A stretch of 64,000 nucleotides of DNA from CAYUVA01 sp964448115 [NCBI: uncultured bacterium] (GTDB lineage Bacteria > CAYUVA01): assembly GCA_964448115.1 (NCBI GenBank), contig CAYUVA010000001.1, forward strand, positions 72,066-136,065, read 5' to 3'. Below, in pieces: positions 17,999 to 27,458 of the stretch (positions are counted from its first letter, which is position 1; every line of letters begins with the position of its first letter). The notes under the pieces are model-generated. The model saw only the letters and a list, made by a program, of their open reading frames with translations, was not told the origin of the DNA and did not search any database. The position numbers and the translations under genes are program-made.

Positions 17999-18425
17999 AT
18001 GCTTGGTGTTTCGGACAACGACTCGAATAAATATCTACTCCCGGCAGCGCTGGTATTTCCGCTTATCTGTCTTTTATATTTTCTTCTCATAAGTGTATAT
18101 CTCAGCCCTGGCCGGAGTGATAGCCTTAGTATTCGGGCTTGTAACCAACCTCACGGTGTCTGGTATAAAGCAGAAAATCTCGATATTATATCAAGTATTT
18201 TATCTATTTTTATTAATTATAGCTATCCTCGAAAAGGAGTTCTTCAGAGTTGATAGAATAAGCCAGTCAATCACTTTTTGGGAGTTGGCAATTTACTATT
18301 ATTTTATTGTTGGTTTTGTTTTTTTATTTTACGAGTGTCAAATAAATTTTTCCCCAAAAATCGCTGACCATCTCGGGATTATCTATAAAAACCCTCAAGA
18401 TTTGGTTGCGGCTATGCTGCCTTAA
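17999..18425 (+). pseudogene. Small membrane protein, probably frameshifted
   Basis: Two overlapping frames together encode about 140 residues with four hydrophobic helices. The first runs from ATG 17999 to about 18092 (YLLPAALVFPLICLLYFLL). The second, from about 18093, reads ALAGVIALVFGLVTNL, then two more helices, and ends YKNPQDLVAAMLP at 18425. Dropping one base around 18090-18092 joins them, so a one-base insertion is likely. Alternatively the second frame is a real gene starting at GTG 18093. The last 14 codons recur at 6736-6777. No family is recognised. It is not clearly part of the glp operon, 50 bases upstream. The remaining 18426-18504 gap shows nothing. Confidence 0.4.
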
Positions 18426-18504
18426 GGAGTACCTGGAATATTCGAGCTGCTATTGATAAGATCTCAAGGAACAGTTCGATGCTTGTCTTGTGTAATGAGT
18501 AGCA

Positions 18505-21015
18505 ATGAAAGCGATAATGATGTGGTCCAGGACAGATTCGTCAATACTCGTATATGGCGTTTGTCTGTTGTTTGCAGTGTTTGTATATGCCCAAGGCGAA
18601 GACCAGGAATATACTATCGCCCTAGGCGCTTACCGGGACGGCTTCTATGACATTGCCCTGCCCCAGTTCGAGGCTTATATCAAGGCACACCCCGAGGGGG
18701 AATATGCTGCCAACAGCCATTTCTATATCGGCAAGATCCTGCAAAGCCAATCAAAACACGCCCGAGCCGTCGAGCATTTCCGAAAGGCGCTAGAGAGAAA
18801 GCCAGGCGAGGATCTCGCATCCTATGTCATGTTCGAGTTAGGGATATCATCTTTCAAGATGGCTGATTATGCTGCCAGTAAAGATGCTTTCTCTAACATT
18901 ATATCCCGCTACGGTAGCACAAACATCGCTCAAGATGCCATGTACTGGCTGGCAGAGACCTACAGCGCCGAGGAAAAATACGAGTTCGCTATAAGCGCTT
19001 ACGATGACCTGGTGAAGAAATTCCCTGCTGGACAGTACACAGCCTATGCGCTGTATTCTGCAGGATGGTGCTATATGAAGCTTGGGAAATATGATAGCGC
19101 CAAGAGCTATCTGAACCGGGTATTGAACCAGCATCCCAAGGCTGAGGTGGCAAGGGAATCGAGCTTCTATCTAGCCAAGGCTTACTTCTTAACCGAGGAT
19201 TACGAGAATACAGAAAAGATGCTCAACTCCATAAAGCCCTATCCTGCCAAATTCAAAGAGGAGCTTCTGTTCATCGAAGCGAGCACCTATTTTCAGTTGA
19301 AGCGCTACGATGAATCGCTCAAGGCTATCGATGGATACCTTGCACAGTATCCAAAGGGACGCTTCGGCGAGGAGCTTTTTTTTATCAAGGGCTGGATCGC
19401 CTATGAGATGAAACGGTGGAAGCATGCGGTATCTCAATTCAGGATATTTCTCGAGAGATATCCTACCTCTTTGCGCAAGGGCAAAGCAGAGTACTTGAGC
19501 GCCAAGTGTTACCAGCAGCTCGGCGATATCAATGCTTCATTAGCTGCTTACCAGAGTGCCCGTGATTGCATTGAGCTACCCAAACAAGTTAAATGCGATA
19601 TTTTATTTTCCCACGCGATCCTTCTAATGCAGCTTGAAAGAGCTGAGGAGTATGCAAAAATCTTAAGGCAGTTCATCCACAGTTGCCCGCAAAGCGTGCA
19701 TCTCGGCTATGCCTACTATGCTATCGGCAAGAGCTTATACATCCGAAAAAAGTATGAGCAAGCCATCCCTTACTTTACTCAAGCAGAGCAGGTCAGTGGC
19801 GAATATGCCGATGATGCCATCTTCGAGATCGGCAGGTGCCACTTTGCCCAGGGCGATTATTTTAGCGCCTTGTTATCCTTCCAGAAGTATCTGCTCGCTT
19901 ATCCAAGAGGTGAGATGGCTCAACAGGCGAGACTTTTATCAGCAGAAACCATGTACCAAGGCGGCAGGTATGCAGAAGCAATAGATACATTCTCCTCCAT
20001 CCTTCCATCGCAAAGAAACAGCGAAAATACACCATTTATCGTTGCCAGGATGTTCGACTCATACGCGAGGTTATCTGATCTCGATGCAATGATAGGGCTG
20101 CTCAAGCGTTACCAACCTGTCCTGGCTGGTACTAGCTACCTGATGCCGATGATCACGACCGTTTTTAACCAGCTTATCACCGGCAAAGAGCCCCAGGCGA
20201 CCAGATCCTTTCTTTATGACTTCATCCTTCCTTATGCGGATGCTGACAGGAAGGCGGATCTTCACCTGTTATACCTTAAACAGCTTGATGATTTGCAGCT
20301 TTATAAACTGCTCTTGGAGGAGCTAGATAGATTTCTTGAGACCTATCCGCCCAAGAGTTTCAATTATGAGATGGTTTTCTACTTGCTAGGGCGCCTGGAG
20401 AAACATGTTGAGCCGCAGGCTGTAATCTCGTTGCTTCAAGGGCTGATGGATAAAAGACATCCGCTATCTGCCAGGGAATTAGCCACCTTCTACAAGGCAA
20501 AGTATATCTATTATTTGGGAGATAAACCCGAAAGTCTGCGGCTGTTTTACAGGATTATCGCCCGCGATCCCACCAGACAGCTTGCACAAAAATGCTTGTT
20601 ATTTCTAGGACACCTGGAGTACATCGAGGAGAACTACGCAGAGGCTGCATCATTTCTGAATATGTGCGTAAGAGAAAAAGTCCTCCCAGAAGCCAGGCTT
20701 TACTTGGCAATTAGTTATAATAATATGAATAGACATGACCTTGCGGTGGGGATACTTGAGGATATAATCGATCAGGGGGCTGAAAACGACCTGATTACCC
20801 AGAAGGCGCTGATCGAGTTGGCAGGGATTTATGAGCAAAAACAAGACTGGGAGAAAGCGCTGGATACTTATGATAGATACCTTGAGCGATTTCCTGCTGG
20901 GGGTTATCTTGAGTTTGCCAGGAAACGGTTTGACATGCTCAGCAAATATAAAATAAATTCAAATCCAGATGAATATAATGAGACAAAAAATGAGGTCTCC
21001 CCGGAAGGCAAGTGA
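18505..21015 (+). CDS. Exported tetratricopeptide repeat protein
   Basis: An 836-residue protein with a signal peptide or anchor (hydrophobic residues about 14-28, then AQGEDQ). The rest is almost entirely TPR-type helical pairs, roughly every 35-40 residues, of the BamD/YbgF flavour: FEAYIKAHPEGEYAANSHFY, SNIISRYG and FQKYLLAYPRGEMAQQAR. It should be periplasmic or bound to the inner membrane and serve as a scaffold. Its stop is 1 base before the start of a second TPR protein, with ExbB and ExbD genes following. I infer an envelope complex energised by proton flow. No enzymatic domain is visible. Start chosen at ATG 18505; its ribosome site is weak. Confidence 0.8.
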   Translation: MKAIMMWSRTDSSILVYGVCLLFAVFVYAQGEDQEYTIALGAYRDGFYDIALPQFEAYIKAHPEGEYAANSHFYIGKILQSQSKHARAVEHFRKALERKPGEDLASYVMFELGISSFKMADYAASKDAFSNIISRYGSTNIAQDAMYWLAETYSAEEKYEFAISAYDDLVKKFPAGQYTAYALYSAGWCYMKLGKYDSAKSYLNRVLNQHPKAEVARESSFYLAKAYFLTEDYENTEKMLNSIKPYPAKFKEELLFIEASTYFQLKRYDESLKAIDGYLAQYPKGRFGEELFFIKGWIAYEMKRWKHAVSQFRIFLERYPTSLRKGKAEYLSAKCYQQLGDINASLAAYQSARDCIELPKQVKCDILFSHAILLMQLERAEEYAKILRQFIHSCPQSVHLGYAYYAIGKSLYIRKKYEQAIPYFTQAEQVSGEYADDAIFEIGRCHFAQGDYFSALLSFQKYLLAYPRGEMAQQARLLSAETMYQGGRYAEAIDTFSSILPSQRNSENTPFIVARMFDSYARLSDLDAMIGLLKRYQPVLAGTSYLMPMITTVFNQLITGKEPQATRSFLYDFILPYADADRKADLHLLYLKQLDDLQLYKLLLEELDRFLETYPPKSFNYEMVFYLLGRLEKHVEPQAVISLLQGLMDKRHPLSARELATFYKAKYIYYLGDKPESLRLFYRIIARDPTRQLAQKCLLFLGHLEYIEENYAEAASFLNMCVREKVLPEARLYLAISYNNMNRHDLAVGILEDIIDQGAENDLITQKALIELAGIYEQKQDWEKALDTYDRYLERFPAGGYLEFARKRFDMLSKYKINSNPDEYNETKNEVSPEGK

Positions 21016-21016
21016 T

Positions 21017-24000
21017 ATGAGCAAAGCAGGGTTTGGATATTCTTTTTTGCTTTTGGAACTGATCCTCTTGACCTCAGTCTTCCCTTTATCTATCTCCTGC
21101 GAGGAGCGAGTGCAGATAGACCAGGAGACCATCTTCATCCCGGAGATAGTTATAACCGCCAAGACCACCTGGGGCATAGAGGAGCTTGCCCCACCTCGCA
21201 TCGACATCAAGCCAGCAGAGCTAGCAACCGGAGCCAAGGCAAAGCCTGACATCCTAAGCAAGGAAGCCCTGGAACCACTGGGCTTACCAGTGCAAAAGAG
21301 GATCCTGGATGCCAATCGACCCGGTTGCTTCTGCTACAAGGCTAACCTGTTCTCTGCCATGGCCCGCTTCTTCCGCATGGAGAGCCAAACCCTGAAGTTC
21401 GGGATATTTCATTTTTTTGCCCAGGATTATGACAGGGCCTTGGAGTTCTTCAAACGAACCGTGGATTACACGGTGAGAGATAAGTACAAGGCTTCTGGGT
21501 ATTATTGGCTGGGCGAGACAATGATAAAACAAGACAATTACGATGCTGCGGTAAATTACCTCGTGGAAGCAGTAAAATATAACCAAAAGCTTACTTGCGT
21601 AAAATATGCCCACCATGCGCTTAGCTGGATTTACTTCCAACAAAAAAAGTATGACCTGGCAATCGACGAGGCGAAAAAGGTGATCCAGTACTCGCAGCAT
21701 CAGCAGCAGGATCTGGCTTCATTATCCCAGTATATCATCGCTCAAAGCCATTATCTCGAAGATGAATACCACCAGGCGGCCAAGGAGTTCACCCGCTTGA
21801 TCGAGCGATATCCGGAGGCGACCAATCTTAAGGATAAGGCACAATTCTGGGCTGGAGAAAGCCTCTATAGGGTAGGGGAGTACGGACAGGCGAAGAGCAT
21901 CTTCGAGATGTTCGTTAGCAACTTCCCGGATAGCCCCCTGGTCGAGCACGCTATATATGGCATCGGCTGGTGCTACATCGGGATGGAAAAGATCGAGCAG
22001 GCGATTGAGCAGTTCGAGAAGCTACTTTTGCTTTTTCCAAATGGAGATCTTGCCAAACCCACTCTTTATTGGATAGCGAAGCTGTATGCCGAGATAAACG
22101 AGCCGAACAGGGCGCTTGAGAAGCTGACCCAGCTTATAGCCAAGTATCCAGACTTTGATAAAGCTCCCCAGGCGCATCGGGAGATGGGATGGATCTACTT
22201 TGAGAACCAGCATTTCTTGGAGGCGAGGAACAACTTCATCTCCCTGGTCGATACCACCGAGGAGGTCGAGCTGGTTGAGGAGGGCTATTTTATGGCAGGG
22301 GAGTCCTCGTATAATCTTGGGGACTTCAACGCAGCCGTGCAGTATTACTCGCTGGTGGACTGCAATGTCTCTACCGCGAATATTTGCCAACAATCCCTGT
22401 ATAAAAGCGGCTGGTGCTACTATCAACTTGGGAAATATGAAAAAGCAAAAAGCATCTTCGATACAATGGCAAAAAAGCACCCCAGCTTCCCCAATATAGA
22501 CGAGGTTTACTTCTGGCTCGGCGAGGCAGCCTCGAAGCTGGGAGATTTCGCAACCGCATACAGCTCCTACGAGCGGGTAACCAGCCGCTTCAAGGGAACC
22601 AGGAGGTATGATGATTCCCTTTTAGGCTTGGGATGGATACACTTCAGCGAGGGGAGATATAACAAGGCAATCGAGCACTTTCGACGATTGATCCGGGATG
22701 ATCCCGGCAGCAACCTGGTTCCGCTGGCATATTTCAAGATCGGCGAGGCTTATTACAAGATGGGCAGGTATGACCAGGCATTCAAATCATTTGATGAGCT
22801 GATCTCGGAGCACCCCAAGAGCGAGATCGCCCAAAGCGCGCTTTTCGCAATGGGAAAACTGGCTATGAAGATGGAGAGATTCGATGCTGCCAGGAACTAT
22901 TTCCAGAGGTTGATATATACCTTTCCCTCTGGAAGGTTGGTGGATCACGCCAAGTACGAGATAGGTTGGAGCTACTTCAGGCAAACCGAGTACAAGGTTG
23001 CCATTGCCGAGTTCGAGGACTTGATAGCCAAGTTCCCGGATAGCCCCTTGATCCCCAAGGCTCTGATGACCATCGCTGAAAGCTATTACAATCGGGAGGA
23101 GCTGGATCTTGCCCGGCAATATTACACAAAGGTTATAAAAGAGCATTCCCAATCCCCCAAGGCAAAGGACGCGCTCTATGGCATGGCTATGACCTACTTC
23201 AAGGAGAAGAAGGTAGCCGAGCTGATCGAAAAAAGCGCCGAGTTCGATGATGAACTAAGGCAACATAAGCTGGGCGCCTTTCTATGGTATCTGATCGGTG
23301 AGGAGGAGTTCGACCAGGGCAACTATGAATCGGCGATAGAGAGCTACAGGAAGGTCAAGGATGAATTTGGAGAAAGTGAGTATGCGGATGATGTTTCGCT
23401 GCGCATACCAGCCTGTTATCAGGCAATGGATAACCTCCCCAAAGCCGAAAAGGAGTACGAGGGTTTCATTGCCTCTCACGCAGGCTCGCCCCTTTTGGTC
23501 GATGCTTACTTTGCGCTGGGGAAGTGTTTGATGGCTTTGGGTAAATACTCCCCGGCGCTGGAGAGCTTTGAAAAGGTGCTTGAATTCAAGGATTTTCCGA
23601 TGGTTGCAGAGGCTTACTTCAATATCGCATTATGCCACCAGAAAATGGGGGATATGGACCTGGCGGCGGAAAAATTCCACAAGGTCATACAGGTATCCCC
23701 GCGAAACGACGCAGCCTTCAGGGCTTATTTCGAGCTTGGCAATATAAGCCTCGAACAAGGCAAACTCGACAAGGCGCTCGAATACTATGGCAATGCCCTG
23801 AAGGCGCCATCCGACCTTCTCAATGCACAGGCACAGTACCAGATCGGTAGAACCTTTTACCAAAAGGGAGACCTGGACAAGGCGATCCTCGAGTTCCTCA
23901 AGGTCGATTACCTTTACCCATTACAGAGGATCTGGGTAGAGAAGGCTCAATTCGAGGCTGCAAAGATCTACCAGCAAAAAAAGATGAATCAGAATGCAAA

Positions 24001-24097
24001 AAAGTTGTATCATAAGATACTGAAGGAATCTGATAATATCGAGCTTAAGAAGCTGGTCGAGGAAAGGCTACGGCAGATAGCTAATACCGGCGGATGA
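21017..24097 (+). CDS. Large exported tetratricopeptide repeat protein
   Basis: A 1026-residue protein when started at ATG 21017, 1 base after the preceding stop and behind a GGAAGG ribosome site. The frame is open from 20969, but that start lies inside the upstream gene and spoils the signal peptide. Residues 1-30 form the signal peptide (LLLELILLTSVFPLSISC), with a Cys that could be a lipobox. A short region with TIFIPEIVITAKTTWG recalls the mature N-terminus of TonB-linked proteins. From about residue 120 to the end there are some two dozen TPR-like units of BamD/YbgF type (LGWIHFSEGRYNKAIEHFR). Probably a periplasmic or lipid-anchored scaffold working with its upstream neighbour. Confidence 0.8.
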   Translation: MSKAGFGYSFLLLELILLTSVFPLSISCEERVQIDQETIFIPEIVITAKTTWGIEELAPPRIDIKPAELATGAKAKPDILSKEALEPLGLPVQKRILDANRPGCFCYKANLFSAMARFFRMESQTLKFGIFHFFAQDYDRALEFFKRTVDYTVRDKYKASGYYWLGETMIKQDNYDAAVNYLVEAVKYNQKLTCVKYAHHALSWIYFQQKKYDLAIDEAKKVIQYSQHQQQDLASLSQYIIAQSHYLEDEYHQAAKEFTRLIERYPEATNLKDKAQFWAGESLYRVGEYGQAKSIFEMFVSNFPDSPLVEHAIYGIGWCYIGMEKIEQAIEQFEKLLLLFPNGDLAKPTLYWIAKLYAEINEPNRALEKLTQLIAKYPDFDKAPQAHREMGWIYFENQHFLEARNNFISLVDTTEEVELVEEGYFMAGESSYNLGDFNAAVQYYSLVDCNVSTANICQQSLYKSGWCYYQLGKYEKAKSIFDTMAKKHPSFPNIDEVYFWLGEAASKLGDFATAYSSYERVTSRFKGTRRYDDSLLGLGWIHFSEGRYNKAIEHFRRLIRDDPGSNLVPLAYFKIGEAYYKMGRYDQAFKSFDELISEHPKSEIAQSALFAMGKLAMKMERFDAARNYFQRLIYTFPSGRLVDHAKYEIGWSYFRQTEYKVAIAEFEDLIAKFPDSPLIPKALMTIAESYYNREELDLARQYYTKVIKEHSQSPKAKDALYGMAMTYFKEKKVAELIEKSAEFDDELRQHKLGAFLWYLIGEEEFDQGNYESAIESYRKVKDEFGESEYADDVSLRIPACYQAMDNLPKAEKEYEGFIASHAGSPLLVDAYFALGKCLMALGKYSPALESFEKVLEFKDFPMVAEAYFNIALCHQKMGDMDLAAEKFHKVIQVSPRNDAAFRAYFELGNISLEQGKLDKALEYYGNALKAPSDLLNAQAQYQIGRTFYQKGDLDKAILEFLKVDYLYPLQRIWVEKAQFEAAKIYQQKKMNQNAKKLYHKILKESDNIELKKLVEERLRQIANTGG

Positions 24098-24119
24098 GAA
24101 TGATTTTAATCATAAGTGC

Positions 24120-24163
24120 AGGTGAATCCGTGTTATCTGTGCTAACCTGTGTCCATCTGAGGA
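24120..24163. repeat. Dispersed intergenic repeat of the TCCGTGTTATCTGTG type
   Basis: The segment contains the stuttering phrase CCGTGTTATCTGTG and then CTGTGTCCATCTG, which I know as a common intergenic sequence in many candidate-phylum and planctomycete-like genomes. It lies between the TPR and exbB genes and may form part of the exbB leader. Confidence 0.4.
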
Positions 24164-24201
24164 TAAAAATTCGCAGCGAGCAAAAAAAGGAGTCCTAGAA
24201 T

Positions 24202-24822
24202 ATGTTTGAATGGCTAGATTACTTCCATAAGGGCGGGGTTATCATGTACCCCATTCTTCTTTGTTCCATACTCGCCTTGGCTATAGCGTTTGAGCGTGCA
24301 TTATACCTGCGGGATAAGGTCCTTCTTCCCTCGGGATTCATCAACGAGATAAAGGATCTAGTTTACCAGCGTAATATCAAACAAGCCCTGCGTTTATGCC
24401 AGGATACGCCCAAGCCGCTTGCTCGCATCATCGAGGCTGGCATCTTGAAGCATGAATATAGCCGCGAGGTAATCAAAGAGACATTCGAGAATGCCGGTAA
24501 AAACGAGTCGCCTAACCTGGAGAGATTTTTACATGTGCTGGCTACTATTGCTAGCGTGTCCCCGCTATTAGGGCTTCTCGGCACCGTGGTCGGTATGATA
24601 CGCGTCTTCGAGGTGATCTCGACACAAGGAGTCGGGGACGCGGGAGCACTGGCTGGAGGGATATCCGAGGCGCTTCTTACTACCGCCGCTGGACTCCTGG
24701 TTGCCATACCTACGGTTATTATACACAACTACTTCCAGAAGAAGGCAAACAACCTGATGCTATCCATGGAGAGCATCACGCAAGAGATACTCGATATCAT
24801 AGCCCCGGAGCACAAGGAATAG
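24202..24822 (+). CDS. exbB: MotA/TolQ/ExbB proton channel family protein
   Basis: A 206-residue inner-membrane protein of the ExbB/TolQ family. TM1 is at about 15-34 (GGVIMYPILLCSILALAIAF), with two further helices at about 108-130 and 155-178 (SPLLGLLGTVVGMIRVF, then LLTTAAGLLVAIPTVI). The pattern is the ExbB2 type with one helix before the cytoplasmic domain. With ExbD it forms the proton channel that powers TonB- or TolA-like partners. A ribosome site AAGGAG lies about nine bases upstream. It is followed 2 bases later by exbD. No tonB or tolA gene follows, so the energised partner may be the TPR proteins or be encoded elsewhere. Confidence 0.9.
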   Translation: MFEWLDYFHKGGVIMYPILLCSILALAIAFERALYLRDKVLLPSGFINEIKDLVYQRNIKQALRLCQDTPKPLARIIEAGILKHEYSREVIKETFENAGKNESPNLERFLHVLATIASVSPLLGLLGTVVGMIRVFEVISTQGVGDAGALAGGISEALLTTAAGLLVAIPTVIIHNYFQKKANNLMLSMESITQEILDIIAPEHKE

Positions 24823-24824
24823 AG

Positions 24825-25241
24825 ATGAACTTCAAAAGAGACCAGGAGAGCATAAATCCCCAGATAAACCTCACCCCGCTAATCGATGTGGTACTAATGC
24901 TGCTTATATTCTTCATGATCACCACCAGCTTCATCGCCCAACCAGGATTCAGGGTCGATCTCCCGATTGCCGACTCGGATGAGGTACCGGTAAAAAAGGA
25001 GATAAGGGTCATCATCACTGAAGATGGCAGTTGCTATGTCAATAATCAGTTGATCGCTGCCGATCAGCTTCAGGAGACCTTGGTGGAATTGAAGAAAGAA
25101 AAGGATGTACAAGTGCTTATCCTGAAGGCTGACAGGCGGGTTCCCCACGGGGAGGTAGTCTGCATCATGGAGAAAGCCAAGCTAGCAGGCATCCCGCGCA
25201 TCGCCATAGCAACCACCCCTCGCACCAAGAAACCCAGATGA
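24825..25241 (+). CDS. exbD: ExbD/TolR family biopolymer transporter
   Basis: A 138-residue protein with a short cytoplasmic N-terminus, one transmembrane helix (residues about 17-38) and a periplasmic domain. The helix has PLIDVVLMLLIFFM, whose Asp is the conserved protonatable residue of the ExbD/TolR family. The periplasmic part ends with the typical RVPHGEVVCIMEKAKLAGI followed by a basic tail. It starts 2 bases after exbB, and its stop overlaps the start of the GAF histidine kinase gene (ATGA at 25238), implying coupled synthesis of channel and kinase. Confidence 0.92.
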   Translation: MNFKRDQESINPQINLTPLIDVVLMLLIFFMITTSFIAQPGFRVDLPIADSDEVPVKKEIRVIITEDGSCYVNNQLIAADQLQETLVELKKEKDVQVLILKADRRVPHGEVVCIMEKAKLAGIPRIAIATTPRTKKPR

Positions 25242-27151
25242 TATCGTCATCCCCAGCCAACGAACCTAGCTTCTTCATCTTCGAGGATACTCCGACCCTT
25301 AAGCGCTTGTTATCCGCACTGGAGAAGATAAGCCGCGCGACCAGCCTGGATGGGATCGCACAGATCGCCCTACACTACCTGCTAGATTTAACGCTCTCAA
25401 GCGGAGGAGCAATATACATTTCCAGGCTATTAGCCTTGGAGGATAACACCAGCGATGTGCTTAGATTGGCTGCATTGCAAAACATCCCCCAGGAGCTGAG
25501 GAATAATCTTGGAGTACTGGCAAAGCTCGCCATGGATTATGGAAAGATATTGACCTCCCAAGACACGCCCATCATGCATTCCAAGCTCGAGGAGCATGAT
25601 TTCGTCTGCGTGCCTATAGAGTTCTCTATGGTACAGTATCAGCAGTTTATGGAGGTACTGAAGGAGGCGACCGGCGACTCGCTGCCCCAGGAAAAAAATG
25701 GCAGAATAATAGGCATAATTATACTTATCGCCTCGGCTGCATCTTCCCTCAACTTGAGCAATCATGACATGGAACTGCTCGCCAGGTTTGCCAAAAATAT
25801 CGCCATTATGATGCTCGAATATATTCAGATAGATTTTTATCACGGGGGCTATGAGAATAGTAAAAAACAGGCGAATCGAATCAAGATCCTTAATGAGCTG
25901 AGCAATGCGCTTGCCACCCAGTTCGACCTGGATAAGCTGCTGGACATGATCATGCAATTCATCATACAGCATACCAGGTCCCAGCGCGGTTTTTTAATGT
26001 TGTTCGATGATAGGGGAGAGCTTCAGATCGAGGTTTCCAGGAACCTGGTCAATGATCCCCTGGCAGATGAATATATTCGCATCTCGCAGAGCATCGTAGA
26101 TAGGGTGGTCAAGACCGCCAAACCGGTGGTGATAACCAATATAAGCGCTGAGGATACCATGGCTCACCAGGAGTCGGTGATCGACCTTGAGCTTAAATCG
26201 GTTATAGCGATCCCCATGTTTGCCAAGGACAAGATGATCGGGATCCTCTATGTTGATAGCAAAATACCCACCTTACCGACCTCAAGAGAGGATATCGACT
26301 TTTTAAATACGTTGGCTAGCCAGGCTGCTATCGCCATAGAGAACGCTCGGCTGCACAACCAGCAGCTTGCCCAGCAAAGGATCAGGCAGCAGGTCGAGCA
26401 CCTCAAGCTGGTCGATCAACGAAAGACAGAATTTTTAAGGACGGTTGCCCACGAGTTGAAGGCTCCCATCTCGGTAATCAGCGAGTACTTGCGGTTGCTA
26501 AGCGACCCAACCATGGATGGAGATACAAAACAGCGTTTTCTTGATATTGCACAACAAGAGACTCAACGCATGTCTCTTATGGTGCGAGGACTGCTGGATC
26601 TGTTCAAGATAAAATCTGGCAGCAGGGAGCTTGAGATAAGCAGGCTCGACCTTTCAGAGCTTGCTGGGTACACGGTAAACAGGCACGCGGCAGCCGCCAA
26701 GAAGAAAAATATCGCCCTGCGTGTTCTGAGCAAAAAGCCTTTTATGGTCAACGCAGACTACGAGCTGCTCTTGCAGGTGCTTTCCAACCTGGTTACCAAT
26801 GCGATCAAGTATCATCCCGGCAGCGGCTCCGTAGAGATTCTGGCAAGTCATCTCGATGCACTGTCGGCTAAGAGCCTCGGCTTGGAGGAGAATATGCTCC
26901 CGGTGGTACTAGTTGAGGTGGCTGATGATGGCATGGGTATCCCCCCTGAAGACATGGAGAGGATCTTCGAGGTATTTCATCGCGTATCGGATCATAAAGC
27001 ACAAAAGATAAGCGGCATCGGCTTGGGGCTGACCATTGCTAAAAGCATCATCGAGGCGCATGGGGGCAAGATCTGGGTCGAAAGGAACATCGGAAAGGGA
27101 AGCAGATTCAAGTTCATAATACCTAGGCAGCCAGTTTCCTTAAAAAAATAA
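25238..27151 (+). CDS. GAF-domain sensor histidine kinase
   Basis: A 637-residue kinase without transmembrane helices. An N-terminal GAF-like region (about 25-195) is followed by a clear GAF domain (about 225-370; RGFLMLFDDRGELQIEVSRN, GILYVDSKIPT). HisKA carries the phosphoacceptor His in VAHELKAPISVISEYLRL (about residue 405). The ATPase domain has the N box NLVTNAIKYHP, the G1 box VADDGMGIPP and the G2 box GIGLGLTIAKSIIEAHGG. No receiver domain or partner regulator lies beside it. Translation is coupled to exbD, which is unusual and suggests the kinase senses or controls the envelope complex encoded upstream. Confidence 0.9.
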   Translation: MISSSPANEPSFFIFEDTPTLKRLLSALEKISRATSLDGIAQIALHYLLDLTLSSGGAIYISRLLALEDNTSDVLRLAALQNIPQELRNNLGVLAKLAMDYGKILTSQDTPIMHSKLEEHDFVCVPIEFSMVQYQQFMEVLKEATGDSLPQEKNGRIIGIIILIASAASSLNLSNHDMELLARFAKNIAIMMLEYIQIDFYHGGYENSKKQANRIKILNELSNALATQFDLDKLLDMIMQFIIQHTRSQRGFLMLFDDRGELQIEVSRNLVNDPLADEYIRISQSIVDRVVKTAKPVVITNISAEDTMAHQESVIDLELKSVIAIPMFAKDKMIGILYVDSKIPTLPTSREDIDFLNTLASQAAIAIENARLHNQQLAQQRIRQQVEHLKLVDQRKTEFLRTVAHELKAPISVISEYLRLLSDPTMDGDTKQRFLDIAQQETQRMSLMVRGLLDLFKIKSGSRELEISRLDLSELAGYTVNRHAAAAKKKNIALRVLSKKPFMVNADYELLLQVLSNLVTNAIKYHPGSGSVEILASHLDALSAKSLGLEENMLPVVLVEVADDGMGIPPEDMERIFEVFHRVSDHKAQKISGIGLGLTIAKSIIEAHGGKIWVERNIGKGSRFKFIIPRQPVSLKK

Positions 27152-27458
27152 GATATTAGGGAGCCGCTTTCAACTGTTGCCGCGTCGCAACAGTTATTAA
27201 CTTGGTGGTTAGAACACTCTGATCCCAAGCCGTGAGCGTGAGCGAGCGGTCATATTTTTCGCCACTCCCTAACAGTCGTGGCTCGGATATTTTGTCACCA
27301 CTTCGTGGCTTGGTTTCCACCTTAATTCGAACGGGGGGCTGGGATCCCCCGACCTGGTCAGGATATTGCCCCCTCGGGCAAGGACTAGATGCCCGTTCAC
27401 CCGGGCTTGTATATGACAAGCTAATAATATTCGTGAGAGTGGCTTTCTGATGTCCTGA
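27152..27458. other. Convergent intergenic region with repeats
   Basis: No gene is seen in the 307 bases between the kinase and the leftward lipoprotein gene. The sequence holds GC-rich hairpins such as GGGGG...CCCCC around 27333-27350 and phrases like GTGAGCGTGAGCGAGCGG typical of dispersed intergenic repeats. The 53865-53935 region shares a GGGATCCCCCGAC phrase. Some hairpins may terminate the convergent genes. Confidence 0.45.

Noticed and set aside
20969-21016. Upstream start for the second TPR gene
   Set aside because: It lies inside the previous gene and displaces the signal peptide; ATG 21017 has the better ribosome site.
27300-27430. tRNA gene on the minus strand
   Set aside because: A GTTCGAATTA phrase is present, but no cloverleaf with acceptor and anticodon stems can be formed.
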